A stretch of 8,399 nucleotides of DNA from Bacteriovorax stolpii (GTDB lineage: Bacteria > Bdellovibrionota > Bacteriovoracia > Bacteriovoracales > Bacteriovoracaceae): the NCBI GenBank assembly GCA_945862475.1, contig CAMAYW010000085.1, positions 1 through 8,399 of the forward strand, read 5' to 3'. The stretch's first letter is position 1; the number at the start of each line of letters is the position of its first letter. The notes under the pieces are model-generated. The model saw only the letters and a list, made by a program, of their open reading frames with translations, did no database searches and was not told where the DNA came from. A program made the position numbers and the translations under genes. Below are positions 1 through 7,000 of the stretch, in pieces.

Positions 1-1
1 A

Positions 2-985
2 ACAGGCCTTCTCTTAAATATTCCGAATCTACCAGACCAATCTGTTCCTGTTGGTAAGGATGAGGATCATAATGTCGAAGTTAAAAAATGGGGAAATCCC
101 AGAGTTTTTGACTTTACTCCTGTTGATCATGCTGACATCGGTGAAAAACTTGGAATGCTCGATTTTGAATCGGCAGCTAAAATTACAGGAGCTCGATTCG
201 TCGTTTATAAAGCGGGCATCGCCAGATTAGAGCGTGCCCTCATCAATTTCATGCTTGATCATCAAGCTAATAAAGGTTTCACAGAAATGATGACTCCCTT
301 TATTGCTCATGAAAGATCTTTGATTGGAACAGGTAATCTTCCAAAGTTTGAAGATCAGCTTTTTAAGTTAAACTCCGAACAACCTTGGTACCTAATTCCA
401 ACATCAGAGGTAACACTCACAAACTTAAAACGTGAACAGATTATCGAGGAAGGAGAATTTCCATTCCTATATGCTGCTTATTCACCATGCTTTCGATCTG
501 AAGCGGGGTCACACGGAAAAGACGTGAAGGGCCTTATTCGGATGCACCAGTTTAATAAAGTTGAGATGGTTTCAATCTGCTCTCCCGCCCAATCTGAAGA
601 AATCCACCAAAAGATGGTAGGAAGTGCGACTGAGATACTTGAAAAATTGGGACTTCCTTATCGCCAAATTATTTTGTGCACTGGAGACATGGGTTTTGCG
701 TCGCAAAAGACTTATGACTTAGAAGTTTGGGTTCCAAGTCAGAATAAATATCGAGAAATATCATCCATCTCCAACTGTGGTGATTTTCAGGCCAGAAGGG
801 CCAATATCCGCTTTAGAAACAAAGAGGGCAAGGTCGAGTTCGCTCATACCCTTAATGGATCTGGCCTAGCTGTAGGAAGAACAGTCGTTGCGATTTTAGA
901 AAATTACCAACAAAAAGATGGCTCAGTGCAAATACCTGAGGCACTTGTTTCTTATATGGGTGGGATGAAAGAGATTCGTAAATAA
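2..985 (+). CDS. serS: Seryl-tRNA synthetase, 5' end cut by window edge
   Basis: Class II aminoacyl-tRNA synthetase that charges tRNA-Ser (and tRNA-Sec where present) with serine in the cytoplasm. The frame is open from base 2 to the TAA at 983-985, giving 327 visible residues. The family is about 420-430 long, so roughly 100 N-terminal residues, mostly the coiled-coil arm that grips the tRNA long variable arm, lie off the left edge. The ATG at 155 is internal: the upstream codons in this frame read as typical SerS linker (KWGNPRVFDF, then HADIGEKLGML). Visible landmarks, in visible-residue numbering: the serine-binding TSE at 135-137, motif 2 FRSEAG at 164-169 and the motif 3 sequence NGSGLAVGRT at 285-294. 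All key class II features appear intact. The gene is followed at once by two tRNA-Ser genes. The product is certain from the motifs; the true start is not visible. Confidence 0.97.
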   Translation, partial: TGLLLNIPNLPDQSVPVGKDEDHNVEVKKWGNPRVFDFTPVDHADIGEKLGMLDFESAAKITGARFVVYKAGIARLERALINFMLDHQANKGFTEMMTPFIAHERSLIGTGNLPKFEDQLFKLNSEQPWYLIPTSEVTLTNLKREQIIEEGEFPFLYAAYSPCFRSEAGSHGKDVKGLIRMHQFNKVEMVSICSPAQSEEIHQKMVGSATEILEKLGLPYRQIILCTGDMGFASQKTYDLEVWVPSQNKYREISSISNCGDFQARRANIRFRNKEGKVEFAHTLNGSGLAVGRTVVAILENYQQKDGSVQIPEALVSYMGGMKEIRK

Positions 986-989
986 CCGA

Positions 990-1018
990 TTGTCTTTTTT
1001 CCGGTCTTTCTTTATATT
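990..1018 (+). promoter_or_regulatory. Probable sigma-70 type promoter of the tRNA-Ser pair
   Basis: A -35 like TTGTCT (990-995, 4 of 6 consensus bases) is followed after exactly 17 bases by TATATT (1013-1018, 5 of 6). It lies between the serS stop and the first tRNA, with the -10 box 12 bases ahead of the mature tRNA 5' end. This would let the tRNAs be made independently of serS, although read-through from serS is also possible because no strong terminator separates them. The call rests on box match and spacing only. Confidence 0.55.
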
Positions 1019-1030
1019 AAATGACTCGAC

Positions 1031-1120
1031 GGAGGACTGGCCGAGTGGTTTAAGGCAACAGTTTTGAAAACTGTCGTGGGTTAACGCCTACCTGGGGTTC
1101 GAATCCCTAGTCCTCCGCCA
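1031..1120 (+). tRNA. tRNA-Ser, anticodon TGA
   Basis: Class II tRNA of 90 bases with encoded CCA (1118-1120). The acceptor strands GGAGGAC (1031-1037) and GTCCTCC (1110-1116) pair fully, with G as discriminator base, as expected for serine. The anticodon stem ACAGT/ACTGT holds the loop TTTGAAA with TGA at 1065-1067, which reads UCN-type serine codons. A long variable arm is present (GTGGG pairing with CCTAC, one G-U), the main identity element for SerRS, and the T arm has the loop TTCGAAT. It is the first tRNA after serS and probably shares a transcript with the next one, 37 bases downstream. Confidence 0.97.
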
Positions 1121-1157
1121 CTTTTAAATTCATTGTTTTGTTTGTTAAGCCATATGC

Positions 1158-1247
1158 GGAGACGTGGGTGAGTGGCTTAAACCACACCCTTGCTAAGGGT
1201 GCGAAGGGTAATTCCTTCCATGAGTTCAAATCTCATCGTCTCCGCCA
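1158..1247 (+). tRNA. tRNA-Ser, anticodon GCT
   Basis: Class II tRNA of 90 bases with encoded CCA (1245-1247). Acceptor GGAGACG (1158-1164) pairs with CGTCTCC (1237-1243), with discriminator G. The anticodon stem CACCC/GGGTG encloses TTGCTAA with GCT at 1192-1194, reading AGC/AGU serine codons. The variable arm is a 5-bp hairpin, GAAGG/CCTTC, and the T arm ATGAG/CTCAT closes on the loop TTCAAAT. No promoter is seen in the 37-base gap after the first tRNA-Ser, so the two are likely cut from one precursor. It ends only 11 bases before the 3' end of the oppositely directed metalloprotease gene. Confidence 0.97.
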
Positions 1248-1258
1248 CTTTCTAATTT

Positions 1259-2962
1259 CTATAAATTTACTGTTTCAATCATTGTTTTAGACGTTGTTCC
1301 ATCTTCGAGTTCAATATTAATCCCAATAATCGAAGCATTATCAAGTACAGGCCAATCCGATTTAATCGTTACGTCCGGTGATGTGATAATAGAAACAGAA
1401 TTTAAATTTGGAATACCTAAAATCTTTGCAAGAAATTTTCGTTTAAGCATGAGTTTATGAGTTAGCGTCTTAACAAGTTGACCGTTAAATTCAATAGAGC
1501 TTTCAGAAATAGTTTTTTCTTTAACTTTATAAGCGACAGAGAGCTCGCCCTTATTTGATGCGAGATCAGAAAATGATTTTGCTTTTTTTGTAACTTCAGT
1601 AATGGTTGTTTCAAAAACCTGAAGTTGAGTCACGAGCATTTTTATTTCATTAATTTCTTCATCTCTTTCAGGACGAGAACCATCAAGTCTCCATGCACCG
1701 ACGGCATTTTTTCTCTCTTCATCCATGAGAATCCAGTAGGGACGAACAACTGTATCGTCTCTTCCGGCAATCATGTGAGCAGTAAAATTGTCATTCGTTT
1801 TTACGGAGCCAACATACACAAACCGCTGACTTTGTTTTTTAATACCTAAATCTCTCGACGTTTCTTCCGAGAGAGTTGTTTCAATATTAAGACCAAACGC
1901 TGAAATATTCTTCGGGCGAGACTTTAAGAAAGCTGTGTCCGTAATTTTTCTTTCATCACCCGGAAGAACGAGATCCCAAAGTGAAGATAAAGAATCGAAA
2001 GTTAAATTATCATAAGTGTGCTGAATTCTTTTTAAAAAAGCATTTTTAAAGTCATGTCCAGCGGCATAAGGATTTTGAGAAATTTCTTGGATGGCACTTA
2101 TAACAAGGGAATCATATTCATCTAAATTTTGAACTTTTGATCTCCCTAACCAAAGGGCCGTGGCAAATCTCTCACCCATGTCATGGGCCTCCAGACCAGC
2201 TTTATAAATTTTAGGTTTATTTTCAGAATCAACTAAGGCGCCAGAGTCTCTCAGGGTAGATCCTCTTAGCATAATGTTACCGACCTCTCCAGATGACATG
2301 AGAATATTCGCCATGTAGTCTGCAAACCCTTCATTAAATCCAGATATCTCTTGGTTGACAGCGTGTGGGAATAACCTATGAAAAAGAGAGTGACCAGCCT
2401 CATGAGCAATAACTGAAGGATCAAAGCCAGATCGATTAATTTTATCGCCGAAGAGAACTGCTAAAGGATTTGAAGTTGCTGGAAGAAAAGTCAATGAGCC
2501 ATCTTCTGGATTAAAAAAAGCATTGTTGCGCATTTTTTTTGATGTTCCAGGATTATTAATTTGTCTGTTGGTTAACACCTTCATTTTTGAAGTTGGTTGA
2601 AGATTAAAACGATCTTTAGCCATTTTATAGAAACGACTTACCCAGTAATAAACATTTTGTTGCTCAAGAGAGTCTTTGTCTGATTTTGCATCAGCTTGAT
2701 TACAGTTTTGGAAACAAACGATGAAGTTTTCTTCATGATAAAAAGATTTTGGAAATAAATCGGTATAAGCTTTTAGAGGTCGGTCGATGACAACAGATCG
2801 AATAAGCTCGGAAGGAACTTGATCGTTACCTACTTTTTTCCACAAGTCCTTATTTTCTGCGAGGTAGTAGTTGTCGATGATGTTGATATTTGATCCAGCG
2901 AGGGCCAGGTTTCCCATGGATAAAAGCAACGCAGGTACGATGAGATTGGCCTTTAAGTTCAT
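1259..2962 (-). CDS. Exported zinc metalloprotease (gluzincin, M4/M36-like)
   Basis: Predicted secreted or periplasmic zinc endopeptidase of 567 residues, unnamed family. The active site is HEAGH at 187-191 (two zinc His and the catalytic Glu), with the third ligand Glu211 in FNEGFADY. The 20-residue distance from the second His is the thermolysin spacing. A later HDMGERFATALW (His260) resembles the conserved HxxGE...W segment of the M36/M4 fold. Residues 1-22 form a signal peptide (N-terminal Lys, hydrophobic core, likely cut after ALA), with no lipobox Cys. The only two cysteines, Cys83 and Cys87, could form a disulfide. The C-terminal half, about 290-567, contains no domain I recognise. 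The start is chosen at ATG 2962-2960: it has AAGGA seven bases upstream, a signal peptide directly after it and a promoter at 2994-3021. A longer frame back to GTG 3043 would begin upstream of that promoter. Substrate unknown. Confidence 0.85.
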   Translation of the reverse strand: MNLKANLIVPALLLSMGNLALAGSNINIIDNYYLAENKDLWKKVGNDQVPSELIRSVVIDRPLKAYTDLFPKSFYHEENFIVCFQNCNQADAKSDKDSLEQQNVYYWVSRFYKMAKDRFNLQPTSKMKVLTNRQINNPGTSKKMRNNAFFNPEDGSLTFLPATSNPLAVLFGDKINRSGFDPSVIAHEAGHSLFHRLFPHAVNQEISGFNEGFADYMANILMSSGEVGNIMLRGSTLRDSGALVDSENKPKIYKAGLEAHDMGERFATALWLGRSKVQNLDEYDSLVISAIQEISQNPYAAGHDFKNAFLKRIQHTYDNLTFDSLSSLWDLVLPGDERKITDTAFLKSRPKNISAFGLNIETTLSEETSRDLGIKKQSQRFVYVGSVKTNDNFTAHMIAGRDDTVVRPYWILMDEERKNAVGAWRLDGSRPERDEEINEIKMLVTQLQVFETTITEVTKKAKSFSDLASNKGELSVAYKVKEKTISESSIEFNGQLVKTLTHKLMLKRKFLAKILGIPNLNSVSIITSPDVTIKSDWPVLDNASIIGINIELEDGTTSKTMIETVNL

Positions 2963-2969
2963 TTCTGAA

Positions 2970-2974
2970 TCCTT
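2970..2974 (-). promoter_or_regulatory. Ribosome binding site of the metalloprotease
   Basis: On the minus strand this reads AAGGA, seven bases ahead of the ATG at 2962. Neither of the two alternative upstream starts in frame (ATG 2995, GTG 3043) has a comparable site, so it decides the start. Confidence 0.7.
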
Positions 2975-2993
2975 GGAATTGGTTTTTTGGGTC

Positions 2994-3021
2994 ATTTTAA
3001 CGAGATGACAAATAGCGTCAA
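2994..3021 (-). promoter_or_regulatory. Strong sigma-70 type promoter of the metalloprotease
   Basis: Minus strand reads TTGACG (3021-3016, 5 of 6) then, after 16 bases, TAAAAT (2999-2994, 5 of 6). Transcription would begin near 2987, giving a leader of about 25 bases that contains the AAGGA site and reaches the ATG at 2962. The in-frame ATG at 2995-2993 lies inside the -10 box and so could not be the start of a message from this promoter. The remaining bases up to the tRNA-Arg promoter (3022-3110) hold no gene; the only pattern seen is AGGGTT repeated at 3090-3095 and 3107-3112, which I do not interpret. Confidence 0.65.
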
Positions 3022-3110
3022 TTCCAAGAAGGCGAGAGCTCACGTTTTTGAAAAAATTACATTTTTATGGAAATTTTTAGACACTCTAAAGGGTTAAGAA
3101 CACATTAGGG

Positions 3111-3139
3111 TTGCGAAATTGGAAGGCTTGCCCTATATT
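3111..3139 (+). promoter_or_regulatory. Probable promoter of tRNA-Arg
   Basis: TTGCGA (3111-3116) and TATATT (3134-3139) are spaced by exactly 17 bases. The -10 box ends 22 bases before the mature tRNA, leaving a short 5' leader for RNase P to remove. The promoter is divergent from the metalloprotease promoter about 90 bases away. Support is box match, spacing and position only. Confidence 0.6.
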
Positions 3140-3161
3140 TCGAGCTCTAAACCTCATATGC

Positions 3162-3238
3162 GCAGCCGTAGCTTAGTTGGATAGAGCACTTGACTACGAA
3201 TCAAGAGGTCCTACGTTCGAATCGTAGCGGTTGCGCCA
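3162..3238 (+). tRNA. tRNA-Arg, anticodon ACG
   Basis: A 77-base class I tRNA with encoded CCA (3236-3238). Acceptor GCAGCCG (3162-3168) pairs with CGGTTGC (one G-U), discriminator G. The D arm is GCTT/GAGC. The anticodon stem CTTGA/TCAAG encloses CTACGAA with ACG at 3196-3198, and the T arm is CTACG/CGTAG with loop TTCGAAT. In bacteria the A34 of this tRNA is deaminated to inosine by TadA, letting it read CGU, CGC and CGA. It stands alone, faces the 3' end of the metal-efflux operon across 10 bases, and shows no duplicated 3' end in the window that would mark an integrated element. Confidence 0.97.
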
Positions 3239-3248
3239 TTTTAAATCC

Positions 3249-4022
3249 CTAAAACAATTTTAAAGACGGCAAACTAATGTGATGGATCCTAAAATAGATC
3301 TGTAGTCCCATGGGCTGTTGGTTCGTGTGGAAAGTTCCTGCCCCAACGAGGTAGAGATTATTTTTAGTTGCAGTTTGATAAACACCAATAAAACTTTCTT
3401 TCATCTCTCGGCTTCCTTGAAACTGGACATGTTCATACATGACACCAAAAAGTTCATGCGAAATCATCTTTCCAACAAGAAGTTTTTTTTCAATTTGAAT
3501 CTCGTGATCTGCCTCACCTATGATGACATTTCTCCAATCCGCCATGGGTCTCTGAGGATCCGGCGAATTTAGAGTGTCCGTTTTGTAATTTCCGACAGCA
3601 ATCCATCCTTTAAAACCTAAAACCATCTTGGTTTCTATGAAATTTCTCTCGAATTGTCCGGTACAAGCTATTTGGGTGCAGTCAAAAAATGGAAAGTTAA
3701 AGTTAGAGTGGATGATTTGTTTACCAGCAGATAAACCTAGGATTGATATCGGAAAAAATTCAACTTCACCCTTGATGCTATTAATAACAGCCGATGTACT
3801 AGCAGCAACACTAGGTCTAATGAGACCATATTTAAAATCGGCCTTATTCTCTTTTTTGCCCCAAAGAAGTTGATTGTAGCCTGACTCTGCATAGATCTCG
3901 GCCCCGAAAGAAGGTAGGGTTCGGCCCTGAATTCCTCCAGAAAAATCAAACTGAGATTTTGAAAAACCCCTGAACGAGAGAAAAATCAAAAATATAAAAA
4001 TAAGACATCTAAAATTTTTCAA
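3249..4022 (-). CDS. Exported barrel-like protein of unknown function, last gene of metal-efflux operon
   Basis: A 257-residue protein I cannot assign to a named family. It begins with a clear signal peptide (KNF-RC then a run rich in Ile, Leu and Phe to about residue 18; cleavage probably near 20-23). The mature part is rich in alternating hydrophobic/polar stretches, glycine and aromatic residues, has no hydrophobic helices, and ends in Phe (SLPSLKLF). These are traits of small outer-membrane beta barrels, which is an inference. Mature cysteines Cys115 and Cys120 (DCTQIAC) may be bonded in a loop. The start is TTG at 4022-4020, sharing TTGA with the stop of the pump gene; an in-frame TGA two codons upstream rules out a longer frame, and no ATG precedes the signal peptide. 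The overlap implies translational coupling to the pump. Possible roles are accessory to metal export or a channel, but nothing in the sequence proves either. Confidence 0.8.
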   Translation of the reverse strand: MKNFRCLIFIFLIFLSFRGFSKSQFDFSGGIQGRTLPSFGAEIYAESGYNQLLWGKKENKADFKYGLIRPSVAASTSAVINSIKGEVEFFPISILGLSAGKQIIHSNFNFPFFDCTQIACTGQFERNFIETKMVLGFKGWIAVGNYKTDTLNSPDPQRPMADWRNVIIGEADHEIQIEKKLLVGKMISHELFGVMYEHVQFQGSREMKESFIGVYQTATKNNLYLVGAGTFHTNQQPMGLQIYFRIHHISLPSLKLF

Positions 4023-7000
4023 TGACTCTCAATTCCTTTATGGATACGTCTTTTCTCAATTGCTAAATATAAAAGTGGAAGAACAAAAATCGCTAGAATC
4101 GTTGCAGAAATAATCCCACCAACTACAACTGCAGCGAGAGGTTTTTGAACTTCTGCTCCTAGGCCCGTTGCCATCATCATTGGCAAAAAGCCAAAAGCAT
4201 CAACTAAAGCGGTCATGAGAATTGGCCTAAGAAGAACAAGTGTTCCCTCTTTTACAGCTTGTGAAGAGGAAACCCCTTCATGGGCGAGTTCACGGTAATA
4301 GCTAACGAGGATAACACCATTGAGAACTGAGATCCCAAATAAAGCAATGAACCCCACACCGGCAGAGACTGAAAAGTTAAGACCCATAAGAGCTAAGACA
4401 AATATTCCCCCAACTAAACTAAGTGGAACACAACAGAAAATAATAAGGGCCTGCCAAAAGTCTCTAAAAACAAGATAGATGATAAAGAAAACAAGCATCA
4501 ACGTAAGAGGAACAAGTACCGATAAAGATTTTTTTGCGTTCTGGAGATTTTTATAATTTCCACCCCACTCTAATGAGTAACCGGAAGGGACTTTCACTTT
4601 TTTATTCACGAGCTCAAGAGCTTCCGTCACCCAGCTTTGGACATCTCTATCTTTAAGAGAAACAAGAACTGCAGTTCTTCGCTCGCTCGATTCGCGAAAA
4701 AGAGTTTGGTAGGTTTCTTCTCTTACAATATTTGCGACATCTTTAAAGGGAATTTGAAGTTCATCAGTAAAACCAACGGGCATCACACGCATTTTTTCCT
4801 GATCAGCTCTATCCGGGTGATCAAGTCTCACAAAAATAGGGAATCGTTGAACACCGTTATAAATACTACCAACATTTTCTCCCTGATATCCTGATCCAAC
4901 GGGAGTGAGAATCATTTCATTCCCAAGACCCAATTGCCTCATTTCAGATTTTTTAGGAGTAATTTTTAAAACAGGAACACGGGCCTTTAATTGAAGCTGA
5001 ACATCACCAGTTCCACGAACAGGCTTTACAACAGATTGAATCTCTTGCGATAACTTTTCTAAAACTTCAACATTCGGGCCAAAAACTTTGATTGAAACAT
5101 CGGCCCTTGTCCCTTCAAGGAGATCATTAAATCTCATTTGCATGGGTTGAGTGGTCATGAAGAATTGTCCGGGTACCTCAGCCTTCACTTTATCAACAAT
5201 GGCGTTTACAAGCTCTGGCTTCGTTCGAACTTTGCCATCAATTTTCGGCCACTCTTCTTTGGGTTTCATCATGATGAAGGTATCACCCAGGTTAATTCCA
5301 CTTGGATCTGCGGGAATAGAGGATGTTCCTAGGCGCGAAAAAGTATGAGTGACTTCAGGAAATTTTAGAATGACTTTTTCCGTTTGTGCCTGAAGATCAA
5401 TAGATCTTGAAGTGGCAATATCTACAGGTCTAATCATATCTAGAGCGAGTGAACCTTCATCAAGTTGAGGGATGAATTCTCCTCCCATTCTTGAAAAGAC
5501 CCAACCGGAAATAAAAACGATCGCTACTGCGGACCCAAGAACATAGCGACTGTTATTAAGGGACTTATTAAAAAGCGGCGTAAAGACTTCTTCCGCCTTT
5601 CGCATGAGCCATGGTTTTTTTACAGAAAGTTTTCCAGGTAAAATAAGACCACAAAGACAAGGAACGAACGTAAAAGAGAGAACGAGGGCTGCGAGTAGAG
5701 CGTAAACGAATGTTGTGGCAATAGGAACAAACATTTTGCCTTCTACACCATTTAAAGCGAATATCGGTAAAAAGACGAGAACGATGATAAGTTGTCCAAA
5801 AAAAGCTTCTTTAAATACATGGGAAGTGCCTTCGACACTGACTTCCTTAATCTCATCTCTAGTAAGTTCTCTTCCAAGTTTTTGAGACTTCTTCGAAATA
5901 AGTCTCATCGTTGCATCCACAACAATGACAGCGGAATCGATAATAATTCCGAAATCCAAACACCCTAAACTCATAAGATTTCCGGAAATTCCGTTAACCT
6001 TCATGAGAATGAAAGTTATGAGAAGGGAGACGGGAATTACGAGCGCTACAATAACTGCTGCTTGTAAATTTCCAACCAGAAGAAGAAGAAATAAAACAAC
6101 GAGGCCACAACCGAACAGAAGATTTTTCTCAACTGTTAAAAGTGTTGCGTTAACCATAACCGATCGATCATAAAGAGATCTCAGAACGTATCCTTCAGGA
6201 AGGATGCTTGAGATTTTTTCAACCTCTTTAGCAACACGGCTAGCAACTTGCCTTGAGTTTTCCCCCATTGTCATCATAACTGTACCAAGGACGCCCTCTT
6301 CACCATCAATGAGGGCGGCGCCATTTCTTAGTTCTGTAGATAACCGAACCTTGGCAATGTCTTTAACTTTAATAACGTTAAGAGATTTATTGAGTTTGAT
6401 GGGAATCTCTTCTATGTCTTTTATATTTTTTAATAATCCATCCGCTTGAATCAAAAATTGCGTTGGCCCTTCTTCAACATAACCACCACCAACACTTAAA
6501 TTATTTCTTCTCACGGCAAAGGCAATATCATCAAAAGTGATTGCAAACTGACGCATAAGACTTAGATCAGGTTGAATATGGTATTGCTTTTCAAAACCAC
6601 CAATCGTATTGATCTCCGTGACCCCTTTGACTCGTAAAAGTCTAGGTCTTACAAACCAATCTTGAATCGCTCTGATTTCCATTAATTGTAAAAGTCGATC
6701 CTCTCCCGTTTTTTTTACTTTTGCCTCGACTTGATAATGGTAGATCTCACCAAGTCCTGTTGAGATTGGACCCAGCTCCGGTCTAACTCCTTCCGGGAGG
6801 TCTGGTGCAATACTTGTTAATCGTTCCATGACGAGTTGACGTGCTTTGTAGATATCCATTTTCTCATCAAAAACAACAGTGACGTGCGAGATTCCAAATC
6901 TCGTGGTGGAGCGTGACTGACTAACTCCAATAATACCGTTAAGTGCAGATTCAATAGGAAAGGTAACTTTTCTTTCTATTTCTTCAGGAACGAGACCGTT

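Noticed and set aside
985..1010. Possible terminator after serS (ACCG and CGGT flanking a T-rich stretch).
   Set aside because: Only four pairs with a 13-base loop and the T run lies in the loop, not after the stem. The promoter reading of the same bases fits better.
1625..1849. Small open frames on the plus strand opposite the protease, the barrel-like protein and the pump (for example 1625-1849, 3318-3572, 4637-4894, 5925-6173).
   Set aside because: They lie fully inside strongly supported minus-strand genes, have no recognisable protein features or ribosome sites, and read as shadow frames.
3090..3112. Direct repeat AGGGTT twice with 17 bases between, as an operator.
   Set aside because: Six-base repeats occur readily by chance; the second overlaps the tRNA-Arg -35 box but there is no regulator in the window to link it to.
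3162..3238. tRNA-Arg as an integration site bounding a transferred metal-resistance island.
   Set aside because: No integrase, no repeated tRNA 3' end and no mobile gene is visible; the far end of any island would lie outside the window. The metal genes also look compositionally like their neighbours by eye.
3737..3949. 70-residue frame on the minus strand inside the barrel-like protein gene.
   Set aside because: It overlaps the signal-peptide gene in another frame; the outer frame has a start, signal peptide and operon overlap that explain the region.
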